Notes under the pieces: generated by a model
Database searches by the model: none
What the model saw: only the letters and a program-made list of their open reading frames with translations
What the model was told of the DNA's origin: nothing
Made by a program: the position numbers and the translations under genes
Shown here: positions 1-7,821 of the stretch, piece by piece
How positions within the stretch are numbered: the stretch's first letter is position 1
Layout: each line of letters begins with the position of its first letter
Origin: Akkermansiaceae bacterium UBA2367
GTDB taxonomy: Bacteria; Verrucomicrobiota; Verrucomicrobiia; Verrucomicrobiales; DEV007
DNA: 26,788 bases
Direction: 5' to 3'
Assembly (NCBI GenBank): GCA_002344525.1
Contig: DDTJ01000020.1
Coordinates: 1 to 26,788 of the forward strand

Positions 1-1275
1 TACGGCGCCTTCGTCCAGATCGGCCACGGTGGACCCTCCATCGCCGGCGACTTGGAGGGCGAGATCACCGTGCTGGTGGGAGGTGACGCGACCATCACGC
101 AGGGCAGCGAGCGGGGGCCCGGCGACACCACGACGAAGGCGCTCAACAACTACGCGATGATCGGGCACGGCGACCGCCTCTACGACGTCTCCGACACCCC
201 GTCGTCCCTCTTCAACGCGACCGGGGGCTTCCGCGACGGGGACATCGTCCTCGCGGCGGGGCGGCACGCCACCATCCGCGGGGCGCTTGTCGGCCATGTG
301 GACCCGATGCTCGGCTCGGCGAACTTCCCGGCCTTCGGGGACACCCGCGTCGCCGTCAGCCGCACGAACCCCTTCTACGGCGGCACTGGCAACCTGACCT
401 CGATCCGGCACAACAACCTCGACGCGGCTTTCAGCAGCGGCAACGGGGGCGTCGGCACCCAGCTTGAGTTCTACATGCCCGCCCGGTCCAACAACCAGAT
501 GGCCGCCACGACCCGGGTCAACGAAAAGACCGCCAACTTCACCACCGCCCCGGCGAATTTCACCGGCCTCGACACGAGCGCCGGAATCCTCGCGGGACGG
601 GACGACGAGGTCTACCTGACCCCCGACCTATGGTGGGACCAAGCCGGGCTCGCGGCGGCGAACAACTTCCCCGGCGGGGGGAGCCTCCCCGGCGACGCTT
701 CAAGCGGGCAGGGCGGTGCCTTGGCCATCGTCGACGCCCCCGGCGGCATGCCGAACCTCGCGGCTCTCATTGCCGGCGAACTCGGCGATTCCGCCCCGGT
801 CTACCGCGACGCCAACGGCGTGAGCGGGGCCGGCCTCTACACTCTCTACTACGACGCGATTCGGCCCGTGGCCAACACCTTCCCGCCCCAGCTCCCTGGC
901 GGCGGTGCCGGCGGAGGCGGCTTCTTCCCCGGCGGCGACTACGACGCCTTCTTCCGATGGGAGGATCTCTTCGGTGGCGTGGGTGGAGAGGGGGACGAAC
1001 TCTACGGCCTCCTCGGTCTCTTCGAGCGCGACGAGACCACTGAGGAGCGGAGCGGTGCTTGGCGCGTCGAGAACGGGCTAGACGACCTCTTCGGCCCCCG
1101 CCGCGACTCCACCGCGTCCGAAGAGGACGACGAGGACAAGCGCCATCGCAGGGACCGCGCCAAGAAGGGGCGGCCGCTGGGCCTGTCCTACTACGTCTTC
1201 GACCCCGGCACGAACCGCTACTCCAGCTACCGGGTCTTCGGGAACCAGTCCACCACCTTCTACCCGGCGAACTGA
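1..1275 (+). CDS. Two-partner secretion exoprotein (TpsA, filamentous-haemagglutinin-like), 3' part
   Basis: The reading frame is open from the first base and encodes the last 424 residues; the true start lies before the window. The opening residues YGAFVQIGHGG and the short Gly/Asn/Ala-rich strand-turn repeats are typical of the right-handed beta-helix of filamentous-haemagglutinin-like exoproteins. The C-terminus is different: a Gly-rich stretch (about residues 300-320), then an acidic/basic low-complexity segment (about 360-395) and a Tyr-rich tail ending in YPAN. No toxin or autotransporter barrel domain is visible. A TpsB transporter follows on the same strand 272 bases downstream, which supports a TpsA role: export through the periplasm and secretion across the outer membrane as an adhesin or surface protein. 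The family call rests on repeat style and context; the substrate or target is unknown. Confidence 0.75.
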   Translation, partial: YGAFVQIGHGGPSIAGDLEGEITVLVGGDATITQGSERGPGDTTTKALNNYAMIGHGDRLYDVSDTPSSLFNATGGFRDGDIVLAAGRHATIRGALVGHVDPMLGSANFPAFGDTRVAVSRTNPFYGGTGNLTSIRHNNLDAAFSSGNGGVGTQLEFYMPARSNNQMAATTRVNEKTANFTTAPANFTGLDTSAGILAGRDDEVYLTPDLWWDQAGLAAANNFPGGGSLPGDASSGQGGALAIVDAPGGMPNLAALIAGELGDSAPVYRDANGVSGAGLYTLYYDAIRPVANTFPPQLPGGGAGGGGFFPGGDYDAFFRWEDLFGGVGGEGDELYGLLGLFERDETTEERSGAWRVENGLDDLFGPRRDSTASEEDDEDKRHRRDRAKKGRPLGLSYYVFDPGTNRYSSYRVFGNQSTTFYPAN

Positions 1276-1316
1276 TGGACCGCTTGGAAATCTGAAGCCC
1301 TCGGCAAGGATGGCGG

Positions 1317-1338
1317 GAGAAGTTCTCACGAACTTCTC
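1317..1338 (+). terminator. Stem-loop after the exoprotein gene
   Basis: A perfect 9-base-pair stem (GAGAAGTTC / GAACTTCTC) with a TCAC loop lies 41 bases after the exoprotein stop. No T-run follows, so it may be an attenuator or RNA-stabilising hairpin between tpsA and tpsB rather than a strong terminator. The rest of the 272-base gap holds a short TTTCGGATTTCCGTCCGAAAA palindromic patch near 1407 and no gene. Confidence 0.4.
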
Positions 1339-1547
1339 TACGCCTCCCCAAGCCCGGATCAGCGGAGGTCGGCCAAATCAGCGGTCCCAATCCTCCCGAA
1401 GCTTGGATTTCGGATTTCCGTCCGAAAAACGCGAAAGATCAAAAAAACGAAGATTCCTCTTGCCATTTCCGCCGGGAGATTTCAAGATCGAGGGTGGGGA
1501 GGCGAAAGTGGTTTCCCGCCCCGCCTTCCAGATAGAAACCGCTCCGA

Positions 1548-4064
1548 ATGAAGTCCCCGCGTCCCAGCGCCGTCGTCCTCGTGATGCTCCTCGCCATCCT
1601 GCCCGGCTCCAGCCAGGATTCGGAGCTGGGATCGCTCCCCCCCCTGCCCAACCTCGACTTGGGCGATCCGGAGCGGAAGCTTTCGTGGAAGGAGAAGCGG
1701 GAGCGGACCCGCAAGGCGAACATGGCCCACGAGGAGGAGAACATCTACTTCCGCCGCCCCGAGGACACGGGCAGGGCGACCCTCGGCCAACGCCTTGCCG
1801 CCGCCGGGGAGCAGTCGAAGCAGCGCAAGTCCGTCCCGCAGCAGGTCACCGTCGCCAGCAGCCTCCCCGCCGACGAGGAGGGTGTCACCGCGAGCGGTTC
1901 CCGGCTCCGCGCCTTCGGCGACGACGATTATTGGGGTGACGTGCCTCCTCCGACGGCGGAGGAGTCGCTCATCGACCTGCCCCCGCTGCCCGACCTCCGC
2001 ACCCCCGACCAGGTGACGAAGCGCGAGCGTATCCGCAACTTGCGCGTGGCCCGCTACGAGCAGCGCAAGGCCGAGGTCGAGGCCGAGCGGGACGAGCGTG
2101 AGATGCGCCGCCGCGCCGTGGTCGACCGCCCCGCCGCCGATCCTTCCACCGCCCTCGTGCAGGTGGAATCACAGGCCATGACGGACGGAGCCTACATCGG
2201 CAACCAGGAGGCGCCCCCGACCGTCGACCAAGGAACCTTGAAGCCCTTCAACGACGGCTCCGCCTACTACAAGGACAGCCAGCTCGTCTACAAGGGGCGG
2301 AAGCCCGACTCCAACGCGAAGGTGTGGTGGAAGCGCGGCACCAGCGAGCAGGGCGGCCCCCCCGAGGCCGAGCCGAAGTGGCGCTGGCGCAATCCCTTCA
2401 CCGCAAACAACGACGCGGTGCAGCCGGTCTCCTTCACCTCGCCCGATGGCGGTGGCGCCCATTCCGGCGGCTACAACCCGACCGCCGACACGACCCCCAT
2501 CGTCTCCAACCTTCGCGGGATCCGCGTGGTCTCCTCGACCCGCGAGGTCAAGTCCGGATCGCCGGGTTCCTTCTCCGGAGTCGTCACCGAAGGCGTGGAC
2601 CTTCCCCCCAAAGTCTACAACGTCCTCGCGTCCCGGGTCGGGGATTCCCTCACCCTCGGCGACCTGAACCAACTGGTGCGGGAAGCGGTCGTGGCCTACC
2701 GGAAGAGCGACCTCCCCGTGGTCGACGTGCTCGTGCCGGAGCAGGAGATCACCTCCGGCATCCTCCAGCTCGTCATTATCGAAGGCCGTCTCGGCGACGT
2801 CATCGTCGAGGGCGCGGGCGACGCCGAGAGCCGGGCGCTGGCGCGGCAGATCCGCACGCAGCGGGGCGAGGTGATCCGCGAAAGCGACCTCACCGACGAC
2901 CTCAACTGGATCAACAAGCATCCGAACCGCAAAGTCGACCTCGTCTTCAGCCCCGGCGGCGGCTACGGGGAGACCGACGTCATCCTCCGCAACGAGTCGG
3001 CCAAGGATCTCCTCGCCTACATCTCCTTGGAAAACTCCGGCACCGAGCTTCTCGGCGAGGAGCGCGCCATCTTCGGCCTCTCGTGGACCGGCCCCCTCTT
3101 CTTCGGGGAGGACTCCGTGCTGAGCTACCAGTTCACCACCAACCTGCACGACGAGAGCACGCTCTTCGGCCACAGCGCCGTCTTCTCCAACTACCTGCCT
3201 TGGCGGCACCAAGCCACCCTCCTCGGGGCCTACGTCCACACCGAGGCCCTCATCAATCCGGTCGGCCCGATCGTCGCCCAAGGGGCCAATAAGCAGATCA
3301 GCGGACGCTACGGCATCCCGCTCCCGAGCGTCGGGCGGAGCCTCTCCCACGAGTTGGAGCTGGGCATCGACTTCAAGTCCACCGGCAGCGACCTCATCTT
3401 CGGCGGCGTTCCGGTTCCTCCGAATTTGGGGCCCGCTGAGATCTTCCAATACAGTCTCGGCTACAACATCGTCTCGCGCGATCGGACCGGGACTTGGAAG
3501 TTCGATTCCGAAGTTGTCAACAGCCCCGGCCACACGACGGGCCGGAACAGCGACGTGATCTTCAATTCGAAACGCGCCGGTGCCCTGTCGGAATACACCT
3601 ACGGCTTGGCGACCTTGGAGCGCGACCAGATGCTCCTCGGCGGTTGGTCGGCCTACGCCCGCATCCAAGGGCAGGCGTCGAATGGCGCGTTGCTCGCCAG
3701 CGAACAGTTGGGGGCGGGTGGCTACAGCAGCGTCCGGGGTTGGGAGTCGCGCGTCCAGAGCGGCGACAAGGGCGTGGTCGCCTCGGCCGAGCTCCGCACC
3801 CCCGTCTTCTACCCCTCCACCTTCTCCGGCTTCAACAATGTCGAGGATGGTGCCTACGGCCTCGTCTTCTTCGACTACGGCTCGCTTTCCAACGAGGGTG
3901 CGGCGGGGGTGGATGCCGAACTCGGCTCCATCGGTGTCGGCTTCCGCTACCAGCGCGAGCGCTGGCTCTCGCTCCGCGTCGACTACGGCTTCCAAGTCAC
4001 CGAGGAAGGCTTCACCGACGGCCACGATGGCCGCTGGCACGTCGGTGCCACCGCGACTTTCTGA
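1548..4064 (+). CDS. TpsB outer-membrane transporter (ShlB/FhaC/HecB family) with long N-terminal extension
   Basis: This 838-residue protein begins with a signal peptide (hydrophobic 8-20). Residues about 24-320 form a charged, Arg/Glu-rich extension not usual in FhaC/ShlB proteins (about 550-580 residues). A POTRA_2-type domain follows at about 322-418 (GIRVV start, IIEGRLGDVIVEG end), then a 16-strand-type barrel to the C-terminus. The conserved Omp85 loop-6 motif is visible as VRGW at 729-732 (usual form VRGY/F), and the chain ends in an aromatic residue (ATF), as barrel proteins do. Its role is to secrete the upstream TpsA across the outer membrane. The extension contains two similar modules, LPPLPNL (30-36) and LPPLPDL (144-150), each followed by a K/R/E helix, which suggests an internal duplication. 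The ATG at 1548 gives the only convincing signal peptide. Confidence 0.88.
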   Translation: MKSPRPSAVVLVMLLAILPGSSQDSELGSLPPLPNLDLGDPERKLSWKEKRERTRKANMAHEEENIYFRRPEDTGRATLGQRLAAAGEQSKQRKSVPQQVTVASSLPADEEGVTASGSRLRAFGDDDYWGDVPPPTAEESLIDLPPLPDLRTPDQVTKRERIRNLRVARYEQRKAEVEAERDEREMRRRAVVDRPAADPSTALVQVESQAMTDGAYIGNQEAPPTVDQGTLKPFNDGSAYYKDSQLVYKGRKPDSNAKVWWKRGTSEQGGPPEAEPKWRWRNPFTANNDAVQPVSFTSPDGGGAHSGGYNPTADTTPIVSNLRGIRVVSSTREVKSGSPGSFSGVVTEGVDLPPKVYNVLASRVGDSLTLGDLNQLVREAVVAYRKSDLPVVDVLVPEQEITSGILQLVIIEGRLGDVIVEGAGDAESRALARQIRTQRGEVIRESDLTDDLNWINKHPNRKVDLVFSPGGGYGETDVILRNESAKDLLAYISLENSGTELLGEERAIFGLSWTGPLFFGEDSVLSYQFTTNLHDESTLFGHSAVFSNYLPWRHQATLLGAYVHTEALINPVGPIVAQGANKQISGRYGIPLPSVGRSLSHELELGIDFKSTGSDLIFGGVPVPPNLGPAEIFQYSLGYNIVSRDRTGTWKFDSEVVNSPGHTTGRNSDVIFNSKRAGALSEYTYGLATLERDQMLLGGWSAYARIQGQASNGALLASEQLGAGGYSSVRGWESRVQSGDKGVVASAELRTPVFYPSTFSGFNNVEDGAYGLVFFDYGSLSNEGAAGVDAELGSIGVGFRYQRERWLSLRVDYGFQVTEEGFTDGHDGRWHVGATATF

Positions 4065-4192
4065 GAAGGCGCGAAGCGGGTAAGCCGAAGAAGGCGATTT
4101 CGCGGGAATTCCAACGCGCCAGCGTTGTCGCCGGCCTCGTTCGAAGGTCCGCGAATGGACGACCGACGTTGCGCCCATCCGCCAAAACGCAA

Positions 4193-4227
4193 ATTTCGGA
4201 TTTCAGAATTCGGAATTCGGATTTACC
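4193..4227. repeat. Low-complexity TTCGGATTT/GAATTCGG repeat
   Basis: Three or four imperfect units of TTCGGATTTC/GAATTCGG sit just before the cytochrome gene start. The same style of sequence (CGAAATCCGAAA) recurs inverted near 9737-9750, so it looks like a dispersed intergenic simple repeat. It lies inside the untranslated leader of the next gene. Confidence 0.5.
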
Positions 4228-4237
4228 CTCTCCCCGC

Positions 4238-4858
4238 ATGAAGAAACCAATTTCCTTCCTCCCCTTCGTCGGCATGGCCTTGCTCTCTTCGTCCGAGGCG
4301 GTCGACTATCAGGAGGAGATCCGGCCCATCCTGAACAAGAAGTGCTTCAAATGCCACACGGGCCCGAGGGCCAAAGGGGGGCTACGCATGGACAGCCCGG
4401 CGGATTTCTCCAGACGCATCGGCGGGGACAAGCCCGCGATCATCCCGGGGGATCCGGGGAAAAGCCTGCTCTCCGTGAAAGCCGGCCTCCCCGCGACCGA
4501 CGGCGACGCCATGCCGCCCCCGCCCGCCCGCGAGCGTGGCGCCGAGGGCTTGACCGCCGCCGAGCTGGCCCTCGTCCGTCAATGGATCGCCGAAGGCGCG
4601 AAGTTCGAGGAGGGCGAATCCGCCCCGGCCGCACCCGCGCCCTCGGTGACGGAAGCGCCTTCCAGCACCGGGGAGATGAAACCCGAATTCCACACTTGGA
4701 CGAACAGCGGGGGAGGGGCCTTGAAGGCCGCCTTCGTCTCCTTCGACGGGACCAACGTGATTCTCCGCAAGGAGGACGGCGTGGAATTCCCCTATGCGCT
4801 GGCGAACCTCAGCGCCGAGAGCCAAGCGCTCGCCAAGCAACTGTCGGGCGAGCAGTAG
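4238..4858 (+). CDS. Exported PSCyt1 cytochrome c domain fused to an SHD1 domain
   Basis: A 206-residue protein. A signal peptide (hydrophobic 6-17) probably ends near SSEA/V at residue 21. A single c-type haem motif CFKCH is at 36-40 within the pattern YQEEIRPILNKKCFKCH, which defines the planctomycete/verrucomicrobial cytochrome C family PSCyt1. Met92 in DGDAMPPPP is a plausible distal haem ligand. After an Ala/Pro linker (128-145), residues about 150-203 match an SHD1 (SLA1 homology) domain, with HTWTNSGG, a GTNVILRKEDG strand and a final LSAESQALAKQL. PSCyt1 is usually the head of very large PSD1/PSCyt2 proteins; here it stands alone with SHD1. The frame is open far upstream, but ATG 4238 gives the signal peptide. 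It probably acts in the periplasm in electron transfer or glycan-linked redox; the partner is unknown. Confidence 0.85.
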   Translation: MKKPISFLPFVGMALLSSSEAVDYQEEIRPILNKKCFKCHTGPRAKGGLRMDSPADFSRRIGGDKPAIIPGDPGKSLLSVKAGLPATDGDAMPPPPARERGAEGLTAAELALVRQWIAEGAKFEEGESAPAAPAPSVTEAPSSTGEMKPEFHTWTNSGGGALKAAFVSFDGTNVILRKEDGVEFPYALANLSAESQALAKQLSGEQ

Positions 4859-4909
4859 TCAGGGGGGCGTGGTGCCAAGGGCGGTTTGGCGGCGAAACCT
4901 GCGGCGCAG

Positions 4910-5947
4910 CTACGGACGGAAAGACGCCTTCCGCAGCTTGTCCAGAATCGCCCGTCCGATGCCGCGATCCGGCACCGGCTCCGCGACGATCTCGTCGTGA
5001 CCGTGCTGGTCGAGCTGGCCGAGGAGGTGGAACAGGCGGATGCCCGCTTCGGCGACGCGGCCCGATCCGGGACTGAGCACCGCCACCTCGGACCAAGGGT
5101 GCAGGGCGAGGTAGCCGTCCTTCTCCTGCCCGCGGTAGCTGAGGAGGGCGTAGCGTTTCCCCGGCTCGGGGGAGAAGTCGCGGGGGCTCTCCAGCAGGCG
5201 CAGGGGGGTGCGCGGGGCGTAGTGCGCCGCGAGCCGGCCCGGCGCCTCGGGGGCGGCGTCCTCCACCGTCGTGTTGCGCGTCGCGAAGACGACTTTGCCG
5301 AATTTCTTCAGGTCGTCCTCGGTCACCGGGCCGGGCCGCAGCACCTCGATGACCGGCTTGGGGGTCGCGGGGACGACGCGCACGATGGTCGATTCGAGCC
5401 CGCGGGAGCAGGCTCCGCCATCGACGATGAGGGGGATGCGCCCCTCCAACTGGTCCCGCACCAGCGCCGCGGAGGTCGGGCTGAGCGCTCCGAAACGGTT
5501 CGCGCTCGGGGCCGCGACGGGTCCGCCGAACTGCTTCAGGATGCGGTGGAAGACGGGATGCTCGCCTTGGCGCACCGCCACCGTCGGCAGCCCGGAGGTG
5601 ACGAGGTCGGGGACGACGGGCTTTTTCGGCAGCAGGAGGGTGAGCGGCCCCGGCCAGAAGGTTTCGACGAGCTGCGTCACCGTCTTCGCGATGTCGTCGG
5701 GAATTTCGGCGACGTCGCGGACCATCGTCTTGTTCGGCAGGTGGACGATGAGGGGGTCGAAATGCGGACGTTCCTTCGCCTCGAAGATTTTCGCGACGGC
5801 GGCGGGGTTGAGCGCGTCGGCCCCGAGCCCGTAGACCGTCTCGGTGGGCAGGGCCACGACCTCGCCGCTCCGCAGCAGCGCCACGGCGCGGGCGACGGTT
5901 TCGCGCGTGCTGGTCTCGGTGTCGGTGAGGAGGGTCTCGGTCTGCAT
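4910..5947 (-). CDS. L-threonylcarbamoyladenylate synthase, Sua5 type
   Basis: The 345-residue protein makes threonylcarbamoyl-AMP from threonine, bicarbonate and ATP, the first step of t6A37 modification of ANN-decoding tRNAs. The N-terminal YrdC/TsaC domain (about 17-205) shows PTETVYGLGADA at 34-45, KERP at 58-61, FWPGPLTLLL at 97-106 and PSAN at 147-150. The C-terminal Sua5 domain (about 235-345) opens with the linker-like AAHYAPRTPL. The length matches the long Sua5 form, not short TsaC. ATG 5947 was chosen because upstream frame extension has no family similarity. It is convergent with the cytochrome gene (51-base gap) and divergent from the shikimate kinase, so promoters for both must share roughly 50 bases or overlap the coding starts. 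Confidence 0.93.
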   Translation of the reverse strand: MQTETLLTDTETSTRETVARAVALLRSGEVVALPTETVYGLGADALNPAAVAKIFEAKERPHFDPLIVHLPNKTMVRDVAEIPDDIAKTVTQLVETFWPGPLTLLLPKKPVVPDLVTSGLPTVAVRQGEHPVFHRILKQFGGPVAAPSANRFGALSPTSAALVRDQLEGRIPLIVDGGACSRGLESTIVRVVPATPKPVIEVLRPGPVTEDDLKKFGKVVFATRNTTVEDAAPEAPGRLAAHYAPRTPLRLLESPRDFSPEPGKRYALLSYRGQEKDGYLALHPWSEVAVLSPGSGRVAEAGIRLFHLLGQLDQHGHDEIVAEPVPDRGIGRAILDKLRKASFRP

Positions 5948-5996
5948 GGGAGGGGGTTTCCGGTTGGCGTCGGCGGGTTTGGCGCTATGCTGCCAA

Positions 5997-6545
5997 GTGG
6001 TGGATACGACAGGAAAACGCGCCCGCAATCTCATTTTGATCGGGTTCATGGGAACGGGCAAGACCTCCGTGGGGATGCGCGTGGCGCGCAGCCTCGGCTT
6101 CCGCTTCGTCGACACGGACAAGCTCGTCGTGAAGCAGGCTGGCCAATCCATCCCGAAGATTTTCGAGGAGCACGGCGAAGCCCGTTTCCGCGATCTCGAG
6201 ACGGCGGCCTTGCGGCAATGCGCGGAGGGCGAGGGGCAGGTCATCTCCACCGGTGGCGGTGTCGTCGTGGGGGAGGGGAACCACGCCCTCCTGCGCGGAG
6301 CCGGCTACGTCGTCTGGCTGAAAGCCTCGCCCGAAGTGATCTACGAGCGGGTGCGGCGCAACCGCGGCCGTCCCCTCCTCCGGACCGCCGATCCCCTCGC
6401 GACCATCCGCGATCTGCTCGCGGCGAGGGAGGAACTCTACGCATCCTGCGCCGACCTCACCATCAAGACCGACCATCTCACGATGGACGAGACCTGCTTC
6501 GGTGTGACGGAGTCGGCGAGGTTGGTCTTTGGCGGGAGCGCGTAG
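5997..6545 (+). CDS. aroK: Shikimate kinase
   Basis: Phosphorylates shikimate to shikimate 3-phosphate in aromatic amino acid synthesis. With a GTG start at 5997 the protein is 182 residues, close to the family length (about 170-180). Walker A is GFMGTGKTS (16-24), the substrate/Mg motif is DTD (39-41), FRDLE (64-68) supplies the conserved substrate-binding Arg, TGGG is at 85-88 and the lid segment RGRPLL at 123-128. No in-frame ATG lies nearby; GTG at 6000 is equally possible, and an upstream ATG would overlap the divergent Sua5 start. The gene stands alone, with a 3' gap that leads into a MITE-like element. Confidence 0.92.
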   Translation: MVDTTGKRARNLILIGFMGTGKTSVGMRVARSLGFRFVDTDKLVVKQAGQSIPKIFEEHGEARFRDLETAALRQCAEGEGQVISTGGGVVVGEGNHALLRGAGYVVWLKASPEVIYERVRRNRGRPLLRTADPLATIRDLLAAREELYASCADLTIKTDHLTMDETCFGVTESARLVFGGSA

Positions 6546-6681
6546 CCGAAGCTCCTTTTGGCCACCCTGCGGTGGTGCCGGCGATGGGCCGGGTCGTTTG
6601 ACGCCGGTTTTTGAGGTCAACTGGGTCGGGACGGCTGCCGAGTGGATTCATGCCCGGCAGCATGCCGGTGTTTCGGAAGCC

Positions 6682-6912
6682 TTAAGAGACTGTTGAAAAA
6701 CCCCGTGATGAAAAACTGCGAGACATTTTCCCGCTTGGTGAGGCGCGACGAAGGAGTGGCGCGGGCTCCACGACTGAGGAGCAACGAAGCCAGGCGGGAA
6801 AATGTCTCGCAGCCCGCAGGGTCGGTCCACGACGCAACCGGCGAAGCCGCTGACTTCCCAGACAAAAACATCGCCAGATTTTTCATTGCGGGGTTTTTCA
6901 ACAGTCTCTTAA
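6682..6912. mobile_element. MITE-like element with nested inverted repeats
   Basis: The outer arms (about 6682-6717 and 6876-6912) are inverted copies starting TTAAGAGACTGTTGAAAAAC and continuing for about 36 bases with a few mismatches. TTAA at both ends could be a target duplication or part of the arm. Inside, CTGCGAGACATTTTCCCGC at 6716-6734 is repeated exactly inverted at 6794-6812, giving a second 19-base stem. No transposase is encoded, and the short frames crossing it are not genes. It lies between the shikimate kinase and the 3' end of the putative peptidase (convergent genes), 15 bases from the latter stop. The GACTGTTGAAAAA terminus is reminiscent of insertion-sequence ends; the parent family is not identified. 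Confidence 0.75.
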
Positions 6913-6927
6913 AGACCTTGAACGGCT

Positions 6928-7767
6928 TTAAAACCGCCCGATGAGGTGGTTCGCGATGACGAGGTAGCGGTCCGACCACTCGACGTTCGCAGGGCGCAGG
7001 GCGGGTACTTCGGGGGCGAGGATTTGCAGGAAGGGCTGCCCCTTGAGCCATTCGCCGCTGTCCTCGTTCCCTTTCAGCGCACGGAAGGCGCGGCCGTTCG
7101 CCTCGCGATGCAGGTAGAGGACGGTGCGGCGGGCCTTCCACGGATCGATGGCCTCGATCTCGAAGCCGGCGGGCGAGGGGGTGCCGCGCAGGGCGGTGAG
7201 GAGGACGTAGTGGTGGAAACCCGTCTCCCAATGTGGCTCCCCGCCGTTCTCCTCGCGCCGTTTCACGAGGAAGGATCGCAGGCTGAGCACTGGCGGGGTG
7301 CCCGCCGCGAGGGAGTCCTCGATCAGCCGATGGACGCGGGCGAGGTGGTCGGCCTCGCTTTCGTCTTCGGCCCGGTCGAGGTAGGTGGCCGCGAGGGGGG
7401 CGAGGTGGTGGTCGGCGAGCAGTTCGTTGAAGCCCTCGACGAGATCGACGCATTCGATCCCGTGGGCGCTCCAGCGGCGGTCTCCTGGTCTCGCGGAGGA
7501 GGGGCGGTGGCGGAAATGCCGGTCCACGAGGTAGCGCATTTTCACGCCGTCCGTCGCTCCGACGAGGGATTTCAGGACCGGCGCGTATTCGGGGCCGCCG
7601 AGCTTGAGCAGATTCAGCAGCGTCGCCGGCCCGCAGCCGTTCGGGGAGTCCGCGTAGTCGCGCTGGTCGGCGGGCGTCGGAGCGGGGGAGTCCTGTGCGG
7701 CGGCGAAGGCGGGCGCGAGTGCGAGCCAGAGCGCAGCAAACCGTGGACGATGGCGGACTCGGTCCAT
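6928..7767 (-). CDS. Exported C39/papain-like putative cysteine peptidase
   Basis: 279 residues with a signal peptide (residues 1-24, hydrophobic core FAALWLALAPAFA, cleavage near AAA/QD). The motif NGCGPATLLNLLKLGG (43-58) is the catalytic Cys box of C39-like/bacteriocin-processing and related papain-fold peptidases, Cys45. HHYVLLTA (185-192) supplies the His (186 likely) and IDP (207-209) a possible third residue, Asp208. The spacing fits a papain-like fold of unknown substrate. ATG 7767 was chosen over an upstream TTG at 7803 because it places the signal peptide at the N-terminus. It follows prfB by 54 bases on the same strand and may be co-transcribed. It could also be a non-catalytic homologue; no secretion system or leader peptide gene is nearby. 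Confidence 0.65.
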   Translation of the reverse strand: MDRVRHRPRFAALWLALAPAFAAAQDSPAPTPADQRDYADSPNGCGPATLLNLLKLGGPEYAPVLKSLVGATDGVKMRYLVDRHFRHRPSSARPGDRRWSAHGIECVDLVEGFNELLADHHLAPLAATYLDRAEDESEADHLARVHRLIEDSLAAGTPPVLSLRSFLVKRREENGGEPHWETGFHHYVLLTALRGTPSPAGFEIEAIDPWKARRTVLYLHREANGRAFRALKGNEDSGEWLKGQPFLQILAPEVPALRPANVEWSDRYLVIANHLIGRF

Positions 7768-7821
7768 ACGGACGAGGATTTCAGGACGCGGCGCGTTTGG
7801 CAAGGGGAAAACCGCCCCGTT

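Noticed and set aside
1..1275. Contact-dependent inhibition (CdiA-type) toxin at the exoprotein end
   Set aside because: No VENN-type motif or toxin-like tail is visible, and no small immunity gene follows; the next gene is the transporter.
2169..4178. Long minus-strand frame opposite tpsB (669 codons)
   Set aside because: It is a GC-bias shadow of the clear transporter gene; no family motif, no signal, and composition is typical of antisense frames.
6642..6944. Possible 100-residue gene
   Set aside because: It lies wholly in the nested inverted-repeat element and encodes repeat text only.
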